From Melanopsichium pennsylvanicum (lineage: Eukaryota > Basidiomycota > Ustilaginomycetes > Ustilaginales), in NCBI GenBank assembly GCA_900208305.1, contig OAPG01000014.1:434001-498000 (forward strand): a DNA stretch of 64,000 nucleotides, in the 5' to 3' direction. Positions 18,552-31,378 of this stretch are shown piece after piece. Numbering within the stretch: the first letter of the stretch is position 1; the number at the start of each line of letters is the position of its first letter. A program made the position numbers and the translations under genes. The notes beneath the pieces were generated by a model that was not told where the DNA came from, made no database searches, and saw only the letters and a program-made list of their open reading frames with translations.

Positions 18552-19922
18552 ATGGCCGAATCTGCACTACATGACAGACTCGACCGCCTCATCGCCCTCC
18601 TTGAGCAGCAGCAGGTAGACAATGCCGCCCTCAAGGCTCGGCTCGACCAACAGGAGACTCCCTCCCCTGGTCGACGAGCTAGGGAGCATGATCTAAGCTC
18701 CCCGACCCGTCGAGCCTCGCAGCAGGCGGATGAGTCCTACCTCGGTGGTCTCGAGACACCCACGCCTGCGACTAGACCACACCCTTGGTCCGTCACCTTC
18801 GACATTCTCGACCGACGAGCGTACACCAATCAAGAGAAGTACGCTACGCCTACTGGACCTCGGTATGTCAAACCGGTGACCCCGGAGGCATGGACCGGCA
18901 CTGGCAGTGAACAGGACACTCAGCCCCACGCTGCCCTCAAGACTCCATTCCCCAAGCTCGACACTCGCGACATCGATATCTTCATTCTCGAGGCCGACGC
19001 TTGGTTCAAGGCTAATGGTGTGTACGACCATACTTCGATGATCTTACACACGGCAGCCCAGCTCGAGGGCACCGCTCGAGAGTGGTGGAAGGGTAAGCTC
19101 CGCGTCGACCGGCATCGTCAAGGGATGCTCTTCCATGATTGGAGCCACTTCACCACTCGACTCAGGGAGCTGTACAATCAGCGCAGCGACAGGGTCGATG
19201 CCTACAACAAACTCCTAGCGTTGAGGCTTATTACCGACACACCAGGAGCAGCAACGCGACATGTCGAGCAATTCCGGGACCTGGCAGCTCAGTGCCACAT
19301 GGAGGACCCTGAGTTTGTCATCGACCTCTTCCGAGGGAGCCTTACTCGCTCACTTCAGGAGAAGTTCGAGCGTAACCCACCTGAAGACCAGTGGGCCTGG
19401 TACCGGGAGGTCGAGGACATTGATCGCCAGCGTATGCGGCATCAGCAGAATGCCGTCCGCTTCGCCCCAACCCCAGCAATCAGGACTGCTCATACTGAAC
19501 CGGGCATTCCCCAGAGAACTGGCTCTCGACCGTTGCCCCCTCATCTGGCACAGAAGCTGCCGGTACGGGAAGCACCACCGAGACCTTGCGACGACCGAAG
19601 GGTCGTCCCCGGCCCGACGACATTTAACAGCGACGCCTGTAGGGTCTGCGGCAAGACCGGGCATTGGCAGCGGAACTGTCCAGACGCCAAGCCAACGGTT
19701 TACCCGTCTAGACCATCAGGACCACAGATGCGAGCGCACGTGGTGTTGGAGTCGGAGAAACCACAGGACGGCTCACCAGAGGAAGGAGACGGAGCTGAAG
19801 ACCATCGCGAAGACAATGGCGGTCTTGAAGACCACTTTGACCCCAACCTCTTCGCCGACGATCACGACGCAGGCGAGCCCTACCACGAGGACGAGGGAAA
19901 CGATCTTGGAGCGATGCAATGA
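18552..19922 (+). CDS. gag: Gag polyprotein, element A (unit 2)
   Basis: 456 residues, identical in protein sequence to the unit 1 Gag (7096-8466): coiled-coil start, capsid domain, CCHC knuckle, acidic tail. It overlaps pol by ATGA. It exists through the segmental duplication, not a separate retrotransposition. Confidence 0.92.
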   Translation: MAESALHDRLDRLIALLEQQQVDNAALKARLDQQETPSPGRRAREHDLSSPTRRASQQADESYLGGLETPTPATRPHPWSVTFDILDRRAYTNQEKYATPTGPRYVKPVTPEAWTGTGSEQDTQPHAALKTPFPKLDTRDIDIFILEADAWFKANGVYDHTSMILHTAAQLEGTAREWWKGKLRVDRHRQGMLFHDWSHFTTRLRELYNQRSDRVDAYNKLLALRLITDTPGAATRHVEQFRDLAAQCHMEDPEFVIDLFRGSLTRSLQEKFERNPPEDQWAWYREVEDIDRQRMRHQQNAVRFAPTPAIRTAHTEPGIPQRTGSRPLPPHLAQKLPVREAPPRPCDDRRVVPGPTTFNSDACRVCGKTGHWQRNCPDAKPTVYPSRPSGPQMRAHVVLESEKPQDGSPEEGDGAEDHREDNGGLEDHFDPNLFADDHDAGEPYHEDEGNDLGAMQ

Positions 19923-22900
19923 TGGCATGCATCGCTCTAAGACCGCCTTCGCCATCACCTTGTATATGTCAAGATTGTTCATTATGTTTCTCTGCAGCTT
20001 CCGGTGCCTCAGTACTCGAGCTAGCAGGTACGGTCAACCACCATCCTGCTAGCATTCTCGCCGACACCGGCGCTGCATTGTCTATAGTTTCAGCTCCGTT
20101 TGTTCGCAAGTACTTGATAACCACAAAACCCATAAAAAACAGAACCGTACACGGAGTGACCGGACATTCCCTCACGATCACGAGCGCTGCTGACGTTGAA
20201 GTAGTCATAGGAGGACAACACCTAGGGATGCTCAAGGTCGCCGTCGCTGACGCTAGCGACTACGATTTCATCCTGGGGTACGATGAACTACGACGCCTAC
20301 AGCCAAGGGTCCATTGGGATACTGGACAGCTCAATTTCGGAAAAACCAACGAGATCCGGTCAGACGCGGTCGTTCAAGGGATTTCACCGAAATCCGCCGA
20401 GACCGGCCGATCTGCCGAATCTCGAGCAAACTTAGTAGTACATGGCTACGAGTTCGTCGACGCCAACGAGCTCGTTCAGGCGGCACTACGGGATGGCCCC
20501 ATAGGGGTCATGCTAATCAGCGCTCCTCCGACGTCGCTCCCGTCGTTTGGCTTTGTCCCCACGGGAGGCGACAAAGGCATAGAGATGGAAACGACACTAG
20601 AAGAGCCTCCCACTGCCGTCGAAATCCCAGCCCCGTACTACCCCCTCAAGGATGTATTCGACGAGGTCGAAGCGGACAAGCTTCCCCCTCACACGAAGCA
20701 CGACTTGCACATCAAGCTACTACCCAGTTCGACGCCACCTCAAGGTCCGCTATATCTCAAGGGACCTAAGGAGATGGCCGAGCTGAGGAAGTACCTCAAA
20801 GAGAATCTCAAGAAGGGATTCATTTGGCCCTCAAAGAGCCCGGCGCGATCCCCTGTCCTCTTCGTGCCTAAGAAGGACGGCGGCCTGCAACTCTGCGTAG
20901 ACTACCGCGGTCTCAACGAGGTCACGGTTAAGAACCGAGCACCACTGCCCTTAATCGAGGAGCAGCTGTTCCTCCTACGAAAAGCGAAGATCTATACCAA
21001 GCTGGACCTAAAGGCAGCTTACAACTTGGTTAGGATCGCCGACGGGGACGAATGGAAAACCGCGTTTGGAACTCAACTCGGACTGTATGAGTATCTGGTC
21101 ATGCCATTTGGATTGGCAAATGCGCCCGCGCACTTCCAATCGCTCATCAACACCATCTACCGCGACATCATTGGCGTATACGTGGTAGTATACCTTGACG
21201 ACTTCCTGATCTTCAGCGACAACGAGAGGGAACACATCGAGCACGTCAGGACGGTGCTCAGTAGGCTCAAGGTATGGCGGTTATTTGCCAAACTCTCGAA
21301 GTGCGTGTTCCATACCGATACTGTTGAGTTCCTCGGCTACATCATCAAGCCGTCAGGTATCGAGATGGACCCCGACAAGATCAGGACTATCAAGGAATGG
21401 CCGATGCCGGAGTCTATACACGACATCCAACGCTTCCTCGGGTTCGCCAACTTCTATCGCAGATTCATCTCTCACTTTGCACGTATAGCGAGACCGCTCA
21501 CTTCCCTCGTTAAGCCCACAGAGCGATTCAAGAAGTTCGACCTCCCTGACGACGCTCGCGCTGCTTTCCACAAGCTGGTGGAAATGTTCACCACCGCTGG
21601 GGTTCTCAAACACTTCGACTACCATCGTCCTACCCGGTTGGAAACGGACGCAAGCAACTTCGCTCTCGCTGGAGTACTCAAACAAGAGCACGACGGACGA
21701 TGGCACCCAATAGCATTCTACTCGCGCAAGATGGCATCGGCGGAGAAGAACTACGAGATCCATGACAAGGAACTCCTCGCTGTTGTCGTCTGTCTCAACC
21801 ACTGGCGGCACATGCTTGCAGGACTACCTAGTCAGCTCATTATTCTCACGGATCACGAGGCGCTCAAATACTTCAAGTCTCAGCGGAAGATCACAGGTCG
21901 GCAGGCTCGATGGTCAGTGTTACTCGCTGACTTCGACTTCGTACTCCAATACAGACCGGGAGATAAAGCGGGAGAGCCAGATGCGTTGACACGACGAAGT
22001 GATATGCAGCCGACCGCAGAAGAAGACCTCCACAACGTCCGGCAGCTGTTACCGGCACGAGTATTTGCCGAGGATTTCGAAAACCGCCGAGTGGACTCAA
22101 CTCGGCGGATTTCACCAAAATTTGCCAAGAAAGAGCTACTCGCCGAATCTCAAATAAATATGCTAAAGCCAACGATGTCCGATATTGCGGAGGGAGGGCT
22201 GGTCCAACTCGTAAAGACTTTCCAGCCGCTCGATGCCGAGCTCGCAGAGCTTCATCAGAAGCAACCTTTCGAAGTTAGACATGGCCTGTGGTATCACGAC
22301 GGTCGGCTAGTGGTGCCGCGAGTCACATTACCAGGTAAGAAGGGTCAACGCAACACTCGGAGTGCCGCCGAAGCAAAGGATCGCTCGCTCTCGGTGGAGC
22401 ACCTGAGATACATGGTAATGTCCCAATGCCACGACGGCGCTACCGCTGGCCATGCAGGTCGAGACGCCACCCTCGAGCTCACAAGGCGGCATTATTGGTG
22501 GCCAAATATGGCGGCATGAGTTGCTGACTATGTAGCAAGCTGCCCAGTGTGCGCTCGATATAAAGCACCGCAACACCGACCATATGGCCTTTTGCAGCCG
22601 CTGTCGACGCCGTCAAGACCCTGGAATTCCATCTCGATGGATTTCATTGAAGGGTTACCTAAATCGGAGGGGTATGACTCGATCTTCGTAGTGGTCGACC
22701 GGTTGACCAAATATGCCATCTTAACCCCGACGTACAAGACAATAACGTCGGAGCAGACGGCAAAGATGCTCAAAGACCAAGTTATGTCCCGTTTCGGGGT
22801 ACCGGAGCACATCGTCTCAGACCGCGGCCGACAATTTGTCTCGGCGGCATGGAAAGAGTTCACCGACAAGCTGGTCATCCACCACTTGCTCAGCACAGCC

Positions 22901-23683
22901 TACCACCCACAGACGGACGGGCAAACGGAGCGAGTCAATCAAGTTGTCGAGCAGTACCTCCGTATGTACTGCAACTACAAGCAGGACAACTGGGTAACCT
23001 GGCTGCCGATGGCCGAGTTCGTTTACAACAACACGGTCCACAGCAGCATAGGAGTCTCGCCTTTCTTTGCTTGCTACGGGTGGAATCCAAAGTCACACCC
23101 CGATCTCCCAGAACAAGTCGGTGTGCTCGACCCCAAGAGAAAAGAGTTTGCCACCCGAAGAAAAGAATTTACGGAGTATCTACAGGAGCAAATCAGGTAC
23201 GCTCAAAGCCGAACCGTTGCACAATATAACCGCAAACGGAAGGACATCGAGTTCAAAGTTGGAGACATGGTCTACGTCAACCGAAAGAACTGGAAGACAG
23301 CTCGACCCAGTCCCAAACTCGACACAAGGTTAGCAGGCCTGTTCCCCATCCTCGAACGAATCGGCAGAAGAGCATACCGGCTCCAACTCCCAGCAAGTTT
23401 GCGCGTACACGACGTTTTCCATGTCTCGATGCTCGAGCCTCAAAGGGCGAGCTCACTCCCACAGCGCTCCACACTCGAAGTCACGCCGCCCCTACCGGAC
23501 GACACTCTAGAATTCGAGGTAGAGGCTATTGTGGGAAAGCGAAAACAGGGTAGGCAAGTGCAGTACAAAGTCCAATGGAGGGGCTACCCCGAGGAGGCAG
23601 CCTCGTGGGAACCGACAGACTGTCTCAACTGCCCAGACCTCATCCGGGAGTATGAGGAATCGGCGGGGGGACGGAGACACTAA
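19919..23683 (+). CDS. pol: Pol polyprotein, element A (unit 2), with in-frame UGA (22517-22519)
   Basis: Same domain order as unit 1 (protease, RT with YLDD, RNase H, integrase, chromodomain) and the same TGA in the integrase zinc finger. It differs from unit 1 at 21996 (G versus A, Arg versus Gln in the segment following RNase H). This is the only coding difference I noticed between the units. The G keeps a CpG that units 1 and 3 have lost. Confidence 0.9.
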
Positions 23684-24120
23684 GCTGAAGAGGATCTTGC
23701 GAGCCGCGATGCATGCCATCACAGGAGAGTAAGATGGTGAGAAGCTCGACAAGGACAAAGCTCGACAAGGACGATGTCAAGCGGCAAAGGTAGAAGGTTG
23801 CAGGAATCGAGATCCGGACAATGACCCCGACTCAGGGAATTTCCACAAAATCCGCCGAGTACTGCAGAATTCAACGGATCTCAGAGAAAAAATTAAAAAA
23901 AATCGCGGGGTAACGAGAACCTAAAAGTCACGAAATTCGCCGAGGAATGCATGATCCAAAGGATCTCAGGCCTCAATGGGCGACGCAAGTCGACGAGTAT
24001 ATTTCTCAGAGTCGTCGCACCTGTGGCACACCGGAAGTCACACAATCAAGCTCACACTGGGATTGGATGGGTAACGAGGCACTGTCATTGCAACAAGTCA
24101 ACACAGCCAGCGGGCACAGA

Positions 24121-25116
24121 CTATTCCGCAGACTTGGGGGCTGACGAAGGCCCAGGCACCAAAGAAGGCTCGAGATCCTCGAAAGGCGAGCGCATAGACC
24201 GCACTCGCCGCTGACGATCGAGGTACTCCTCGATCATCGTCAGCACCGGGACTCGCCGACTGCGAGGCGAAGCGGACCAAATAATACGCATCGCGTACGC
24301 CCAGTTCGGGTCCTCCACACCGTTCGAGTCACGGTCGATCCTACGTACCTCTCCCAATCCTCGACCTCCCGCTCCCGTGACGTGAGCTCGCTCGACGCCA
24401 CGCTTGCCTCGATGCAGGTGGCAAGGAGGAGCGTCGCCAGCGTATACCGTCGTCGGCAACGCCCTCGCAGTTCGCATGCACTTCTTGTGGCCGCCAAGAT
24501 GGCAGTGCACACAAGCGCGCGGAGTCCTGCCCTTGCCACCGGCAGAAAGTACGTCAGCGAAAGCCGACGCAAAACAACTGGGACAAAAAAGGGGAGAACC
24601 ACGGTCAGCAATGCGTATCGAACGGACACGAGTATCGAACGGAGAAGGGAGCAGTAGTACTTACGGTATACCAAGCTTCGCGCATCGGGCGCATTGCCAG
24701 CTTGGCCAAGGCATGCAGCCCTCGGTCAGTCGAAGGAGGACCAGACGATGCAGCCGACCGGCCGTCACGGAACCCTCCGATACCTCCCAAGTAGGGGGCC
24801 AGGCCTCGCACGCCACGAATACCAGCAACACCAGAGCGATAAAGGACTCCGCCCACAGCGCGATCTCGAAGTGGTTTGGCACACGAGGCCCAACGAGCAG
24901 AGCGACAGGGTCCTCCCCGGCCTCGCTCACCCTCCCTACAACCGACTCCTCCACCTCCATTGCCTCCAGCTGCTCTTCCTCCTCCCCTGCGGCATTGCTC
25001 CCCAGGAACAACGGCTCCAGTGGTCGCGGCGTTGACCGCAACGCGACGAGCTGCTCGGCAGCCACGATTTCGATGGGCTGCTCGCCAGCAGCAGGGGACG
25101 ACAAAGCTGTGGCCTC
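24121..25116 (-). pseudogene. antisense Cys-rich gene, 3' part (unit 2)
   Basis: Duplicate of 12665-13660: exon 2 24577-24121, intron 24664-24578, partial exon 1 25116-24665, cut by the B 5' LTR at 25117. The same spliced double Cys motif is present. It has no N-terminal partner of its own, since only one copy of the right-hand A1 portion exists. Confidence 0.72.
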
Positions 25117-26219
25117 TGTTACCGGAGGTGGATTTCAAACCCGGTGAAACACTGTGTTCTATCGGGTTTCAGGTTGACATCCGCTAGAACACGTGGTTTC
25201 ACCCGATATCAGTGCAACGCCCTCTGACAGCCTCCGTCTGGTACAGGAGGCCTGATGGAAGGGTGCAACATGATGTAGGACCGTCCGCTGTGTGTGTCAT
25301 GGTTGCTGACAGCCAGCACTGGTTAGCACGGGGCCCAAGCTACCGTCCGCTGTGTGTGTCATGGTTGCTGACAGCCAGCACTGGTTAGCACGGGGCCCAA
25401 GCTCAAGGGCGACATGGTTGCTGGCAGTTGGTATTGTTTAACACGGGGCCCAAGCTCGTGGTTGTCATAGTTGAGGGCAGTTGGCATTGTTTAACACAGG
25501 GCCCAAGCTCGTGGTTGTCATAGTTGATGACAGTCGGCATTGATTAGCACGGGGCCCAAGCTCGCGGACACGTCGAAACTCTGGTGGCCATTGATACTCT
25601 GGTGTACCAGGGTCATAGCGGACAAAGGGGAGCCCCTGGAGGGCCATAGGTATATAAGAACACAGTCTTTACAGTCGTGGAGGAGCGGGACTCATCCACT
25701 CTACTTTATATTAACCCAGTCTTTACTTTACAAGTCGTTATCAGTTACTCAGTATATAGTTCTCGTCAGCAGCTGCAATCATACGGTATTGCAGCTATCC
25801 AGTGTCTGTGTTCTCCTCAGTATAAGGAGACAAGCTTCATCGACGATTGTCAGCACCATCACTGACACTACAGCACCTCAACTGTAGGCAGAACCTCAAC
25901 CGCGGTCACGGAACCTCCACCGTAGCCAATTCATTATCACGACAGCTTCAAGACCATCCGAAGCAGTCCCTGACGGTGACCAACACTTGCATCAAGAGCA
26001 CTCGTGCATCGTGAAGGTCTTACAACACACAGACGAGCCGCATTACCTCTGAACGGAGTGTTCACAGTGGTCAGTCAGCTCAAGAGTCGCGCAGCAGGTC
26101 TCATAGCGAAACACGATAGAACCGGCCTGCTTATCAGGTCTCAATCTCAAACACGCTAAAACAGACGGTTTCAGCGGATCTCGGCGCGAAGCTTGAGTTT
26201 GGCACAACGCCCCCTGACA
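25117..26219 (+). repeat. B 5' LTR (unit 2)
   Basis: 1,103 bp, a duplicate of 13661-14763 including the extra 62-bp repeat. Preceded by GCCTC. Confidence 0.95.
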
Positions 26220-26255
26220 TTAGAGTGGATCGTTCAAGTAGTGCCCCTCGCCAAT

Positions 26256-27734
26256 ATGACAGACGAATCCCAACCCCGGACTCCGGAGCAGACGGGACGA
26301 CCCCTGTTCCAGACGCTCTATGACACCACGGGTCAATTACTGACAAAGATGAAAGACTTCAAGAATCACATCGAGGAAGTCAAAGCCCGACAGAAGAGGA
26401 CGGACCAGAGCATCAACAGACTCCAGTCGTTGGTGGAACGTGTGCTCGTCCGCCTGGAGGTATCATACCGCCCGGAGCCGGAGACACCGACGCCTACGGC
26501 CCGAAACCGGCCGGACAACGACGAGGGCAACAGAGCTCGCTTGTACGAGCTCTACTCTACCCCAACCGGGGCTAGACGACAGGTCGCGCCCACGGAACTC
26601 CCCCCGGCCTTAGGATTGGCCACCGAAGCAGTGGTAAGTAGGCCGCCTGGAGAGTCAGCCCCGCAGTCGAAAGACGACGAGGAGGCCAAGTGGCCAACGG
26701 AACTCAAGACCCCGTTCCCGAAGATGGACCTCAAGGATATGGACATGTTCTTCATCGAGGCTGAGTGGTGGTTCAGAATGAAGGGTATCCGGGACCATGG
26801 TAAGATGGTTGCTTACACCAGTCAGTTCCTCGAGGGCAGTGCTCGAGAATGGTGGAAGTCTAAGCTAAGGGCCGACCGCCAACAGCAAGGCATCCTCTTC
26901 AACGACTGGAATATGTTCACACAGAGACTCAAGGAACAATATGGACAGCGAGACCTGAGGCTTGAGGCCATCACGGAGCTTCAGAAGCTGCGTATGCAGG
27001 ACGACTGTCCCGGCACGGCCACCAGGTACCTTGAACGGTTTAGGGACCTTGAAGGCCGAGCCAACATCGGCGACCAGGAGCTCGCAAAGTACTACTTCCG
27101 CTCGGGACTCTCTCGCAGCCTGCAGGAGAAGTTCGAGCGAAGCCCACCCCCATCGCTTTGGGAGTGGTACGCCGAGGTTGAAGCCATCGACCGGCAGCGG
27201 GTGGTAAACCAGCAAGCCCAACGATGGCACTCGATTCCACCAACGGAGTCGTCCAGGCCGGCGTACATGCCATCTGGCCCACCGATGGCCGTTAACAGAC
27301 CCGTTGGAGGACTCCAGGCCACGCCCAAGCCAGCCCAGCAAGCTCCAAGGGCCAGCTATACCCCTCAGGGTATACCAATTGCCAATCGGGCGCCGCCTCC
27401 CCACCTGGCTCCACGCACCCCTGCTCGAGCTGGACCCACAACCGTGGGGAGTGACACTTGCTACATCTGCAAGAAGCCAGGCCACTGGTCCAACAACTGT
27501 CCTCAAAAGACAACTCATGCGGTCGTCAGGCCATCAGGACCCCGTGTGGGAGCGAACGTTGTCATCGCAGATGAGGAAGGCAGGGAGGATATACAGCAGG
27601 AACCTCAGGAGGCCAATTACGAGGGCGAGCCCCAGCTGGACCTAGAAGCCGCAGTCTATGACGACGAAGGCACGAGTAACCCCGAAGGAGATCCTGACAA
27701 CAGGCAGGGAAACGAGCGTGGGGCAGCACACTGA
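26256..27734 (+). CDS. gag: Gag polyprotein, element B (unit 2)
   Basis: 492 residues with the same protein sequence as 14800-16278 (capsid domain, CCHC knuckle, acidic tail). TGATG joins it to pol at 27732-27736. Confidence 0.92.
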   Translation: MTDESQPRTPEQTGRPLFQTLYDTTGQLLTKMKDFKNHIEEVKARQKRTDQSINRLQSLVERVLVRLEVSYRPEPETPTPTARNRPDNDEGNRARLYELYSTPTGARRQVAPTELPPALGLATEAVVSRPPGESAPQSKDDEEAKWPTELKTPFPKMDLKDMDMFFIEAEWWFRMKGIRDHGKMVAYTSQFLEGSAREWWKSKLRADRQQQGILFNDWNMFTQRLKEQYGQRDLRLEAITELQKLRMQDDCPGTATRYLERFRDLEGRANIGDQELAKYYFRSGLSRSLQEKFERSPPPSLWEWYAEVEAIDRQRVVNQQAQRWHSIPPTESSRPAYMPSGPPMAVNRPVGGLQATPKPAQQAPRASYTPQGIPIANRAPPPHLAPRTPARAGPTTVGSDTCYICKKPGHWSNNCPQKTTHAVVRPSGPRVGANVVIADEEGREDIQQEPQEANYEGEPQLDLEAAVYDDEGTSNPEGDPDNRQGNERGAAH

Positions 27735-28954
27735 TGGCGTGTCTTGCCCTACAACCACCTATGCCATCGCAATGCATTGCTCAAGACTGCCAATTCTGTT
27801 TCACAGCCACATTGGGTTCCTCGGTACTTGAACTCAAGGGCACCGTTGAGGGCCATGGAGCTCGCATACTCGCGGATACCGGTGCTGGCTTGTCTATACT
27901 TTCACGAGCATTTGTTTCGGACCACAAGATAACCACAAAACCTACAAAAACAAGATCGATTCACGGCGTAACGGGTCACAAGATGTACATAGACCATACC
28001 GCCGTTGTACAGGTAAGTATCGACCACTATTCACTGGGACAGGTGGAAGTAGCGGTCGCCGAGGCGGCGGATTATGACCTTATCATAGGCTATGATCAGT
28101 TGCGTAAGCTCCGACCCTCAATCAATTGGGAGGAAGGTCGAGTGGAGTTTGGGATGACAACGAACGCCGAACCCTGCGAATTTACTCCACAAACCGGGGC
28201 CCCACACAAAACCCGATTAAACAACGCGTTTTATCGGATTTCAAACGAGACCCGACAGGACGGGTCAGGTCAGCGGATTTCAACCAAAACCCGCCAGAAC
28301 AGGGTGCCGGTTCTGGACTTCAAACTCCACGGTCACGAGTTTGTATCGGCCAAGCAGCTTCTAAGGGCTGCCGTTGAAGATGGACCCATTGGGTTCATGC
28401 TTCTCGACGTTCCGGCAACGTCGTTGCCAGCCTTTGGGTTTGTCCCTACCGGGGCAGACAAAGGGGTTGACATGGAAGTTGAGAAGGACAAGCCCCCGGA
28501 GCAGGTACCGGAGCCTTACCAGGACCTTGCCGAGGTCTTTAACGAGGTCGAAGCAGACAAGCTACCCCACCGGACCGAACACGACCTCAAGATAGAGCTT
28601 GAATCGGGAGCAAAACCTCCTCAAGGCCCGCTCTATCTGAAGGGTCCTAAGGAGATGGAGGAACTGCGCAAGTACCTTGACGAGAACCTCGCAAAGGGAT
28701 TCATTCGACCGTCAAAGAGCCCTGCACGCTTGCCAGTCCTGTTTGTGCCCAAGAAGGACGGGAGCCTACGTCTCTGCGTCGATTACCGTGGTCTCAATGA
28801 GATCACAATTAAGAATAGAGCGCCGCTGCCCCTCATTGAGGAGCAACTATTCTTACTCCGTAATGCAAAGGTATATACTAAGCTGGACCTTAAGGCTGCA
28901 TATAACCTGGTTTGCATCGCAGACGGCGATGAATGGAAAACAGCTTTTGGTACT
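27734..28954 (+). pseudogene. pol: Pol of element B, 5' part (unit 2), cut by A3
   Basis: Same 407 codons as 16278-17498. This is the copy directly next to the complete A3 element. The A3 5' LTR starts at 28955 after GTACT, and the reading frame resumes at 37817 beyond the A3 3' LTR. Confidence 0.92.
28950..28954. repeat. target-site duplication of A3 (left), GTACT
   Basis: GTACT within the B RT codons precedes the A3 5' LTR and recurs at 37812-37816 after the A3 3' LTR. A further copy at 17494-17498 comes from the tandem duplication. Confidence 0.93.
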
Positions 28955-29967
28955 TGTCACGGGAGTGGGTCCCAAGGGAAAGGTCTGCGCAGGGCAGAGA
29001 TGTTGAATCGGCTGAGATCCGGTGGGAGAGCATGTCTCGACGGATCTCAGGGAGATCTGGTGGATATTGGTGGGCTCATGGGATTTAAGGTTAGCGCAGA
29101 ACCGAGAAGTTGAATCGGACAAAATCCGGTGAGAGAGCAGGTCTCGACGGATCTCACGGAAATTTGGCGAGTGGCAGTGACTTGCCGGATATCGAAGGTA
29201 TCGATGGCAAGGGGAGCATCTGCGATGGCGGCAACCAACGCCACGCCGGAACGACACGTGGGCCAATCGACGCCCAGGGGGCAACGGAGAGGGAGCACGC
29301 GGGCGTGCTCGGAAGCACCCTGCCGAAGGACTAGGGGGCAGTCTTATCGTGCGGGGGTCCAAGCTCGACGCACGCAGGTCGTACAGTACCGATGGACCTC
29401 GCACACAATACATATATATATAAATACTCTGTTCCCCGCTATCGGATGAGCGGAAGCTCATCCACTCTATCTTATATCTCAGTCACACATAGTTATCAGT
29501 ACGTCGTACTTACCATACTCTTCACACGTCGCACATCGCAATACCATTTATTGCAATCCATATAGTCTGTGTCCCCGTCGGTGAACGGAGAACAACGTAT
29601 AGACGTCGTCGACACCACAATCGACGCTGTAGCACCTCAACTACAGGCGGAACCTCAACCGCGGGCCTGGCACCACAACCAGTCCCTCATAACTCCACCG
29701 GCAACGACGGCTGAGGTCTAACCCAGCCATCAGCAGTATCCCGTCGACGTCGTGACACTTGCGTCGACCGAATACCCCGTCCGAGCTTGCCGCGTTACCT
29801 CTGTACGGAGTGTCACCAGCGGTCAGCCGATATCCGTCGAGAGATCGCCACTCGCGGGATTCTCTTCGATATCCGTTGAGGCCAAGCTTAACCGCCAGAA
29901 TTCACTGAAATCCGGCGAGTCGCGCTTTCTTGCGGGAATTCGGATCTCTGGCACGCGACCGCTGACA
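28955..29967 (+). repeat. A3 5' LTR (A-LTR copy 3)
   Basis: 1,013 bp. The 5' half shares A3-type variants with copies 2 and 4. From the TATA region onward it is identical to the A1 5' LTR and shares with it several derived CpG losses absent from its own partner LTR. Confidence 0.95.
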
Positions 29968-30007
29968 TTAGAGTGGATCGTACAAGCGACGCCCCAAGTT
30001 CACCAAG

Positions 30008-31378
30008 ATGGCCGAATCTGCACTACATGACAGACTCGACCGCCTCATCGCCCTCCTTGAGCAGCAGCAGGTAGACAATGCCGCCCTCAAGGCTCGGCTC
30101 GACCAACAGGAGACTCCCTCCCCTGGTCGACGAGCTAGGGAGCATGATCTAAGCTCCCCGACCCGTCGAGCCTCGCAGCAGGCGGATGAGTCCTACCTCG
30201 GTGGTCTCGAGACACCCACGCCTGCGACTAGACCACACCCTTGGTCCGTCACCTTCGACATTCTCGACCGACGAGCGTACACCAATCAAGAGAAGTACGC
30301 TACGCCTACTGGACCTCGGTATGTCAAACCGGTGACCCCGGAGGCATGGACCGGCACTGGCAGTGAACAGGACACTCAGCCCCACGCTGCCCTCAAGACT
30401 CCATTCCCCAAGCTCGACACTCGCGACATCGATATCTTCATTCTCGAGGCCGACGCTTGGTTCAAGGCTAATGGTGTGTACGACCATACTTCGATGATCT
30501 TACACACGGCAGCCCAGCTCGAGGGCACCGCTCGAGAGTGGTGGAAGGGTAAGCTCCGCGTCGACCGGCATCGTCAAGGGATGCTCTTCCATGATTGGAG
30601 CCACTTCACCACTCGACTCAGGGAGCTGTACAATCAGCGCAGCGACAGGGTCGATGCCTACAACAAACTCCTAGCGTTGAGGCTTATTACCGACACACCA
30701 GGAGCAGCAACGCGACATGTCGAGCAATTCCGGGACCTGGCAGCTCAGTGCCACATGGAGGACCCTGAGTTTGTCATCGACCTCTTCCGAGGGAGCCTTA
30801 CTCGCTCACTTCAGGAGAAGTTCGAGCGTAACCCACCTGAAGACCAGTGGGCCTGGTACCGGGAGGTCGAGGACATTGATCGCCAGCGTATGCGGCATCA
30901 GCAGAATGCCGTCCGCTTCGCCCCAACCCCAGCAATCAGGACTGCTCATACTGAACCGGGCATTCCCCAGAGAACTGGCTCTCGACCGTTGCCCCCTCAT
31001 CTGGCACAGAAGCTGCCGGTACGGGAAGCACCACCGAGACCTTGCGACGACCGAAGGGTCGTCCCCGGCCCGACGACATTTAACAGCGACGCCTGTAGGG
31101 TCTGCGGCAAGACCGGGCATTGGCAGCGGAACTGTCCAGACGCCAAGCCAACGGTTTACCCGTCTAGACCATCAGGACCACAGATGCGAGCGCACGTGGT
31201 GTTGGAGTCGGAGAAACCACAGGACGGCTCACCAGAGGAAGGAGACGGAGCTGAAGACCATCGCGAAGACGATGGCGGTCTTGAAGACCACTTTGACCCC
31301 AACCTCTTCGCCGACGATCACGACGCAGGCGAGCCCTACCACGAGGACGAGGGAAACGATCTTGGAGCGATGCAATGA
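30008..31378 (+). CDS. gag: Gag polyprotein, element A3
   Basis: 456 residues; one residue differs from the A1 Gag (Asp versus Asn near the acidic tail, a CpG transition). It has the same coiled-coil, capsid domain with REWW, CCHC knuckle and acidic C-terminus. ATGA overlap with pol at 31375-31378. Confidence 0.93.
   Translation: MAESALHDRLDRLIALLEQQQVDNAALKARLDQQETPSPGRRAREHDLSSPTRRASQQADESYLGGLETPTPATRPHPWSVTFDILDRRAYTNQEKYATPTGPRYVKPVTPEAWTGTGSEQDTQPHAALKTPFPKLDTRDIDIFILEADAWFKANGVYDHTSMILHTAAQLEGTAREWWKGKLRVDRHRQGMLFHDWSHFTTRLRELYNQRSDRVDAYNKLLALRLITDTPGAATRHVEQFRDLAAQCHMEDPEFVIDLFRGSLTRSLQEKFERNPPEDQWAWYREVEDIDRQRMRHQQNAVRFAPTPAIRTAHTEPGIPQRTGSRPLPPHLAQKLPVREAPPRPCDDRRVVPGPTTFNSDACRVCGKTGHWQRNCPDAKPTVYPSRPSGPQMRAHVVLESEKPQDGSPEEGDGAEDHREDDGGLEDHFDPNLFADDHDAGEPYHEDEGNDLGAMQ

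Larger units (their letters stand above)
17499..28954 (+). repeat. tandem duplication unit 2 (11,456 bp)
   Basis: An exact-length repeat of 6043-17498. Its LTR (17499-18511) begins with the A3-type variants, as expected if the junction arose by crossing over between the A1 and A3 5' LTRs. The remainder matches unit 1 almost base for base. Confidence 0.92.
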
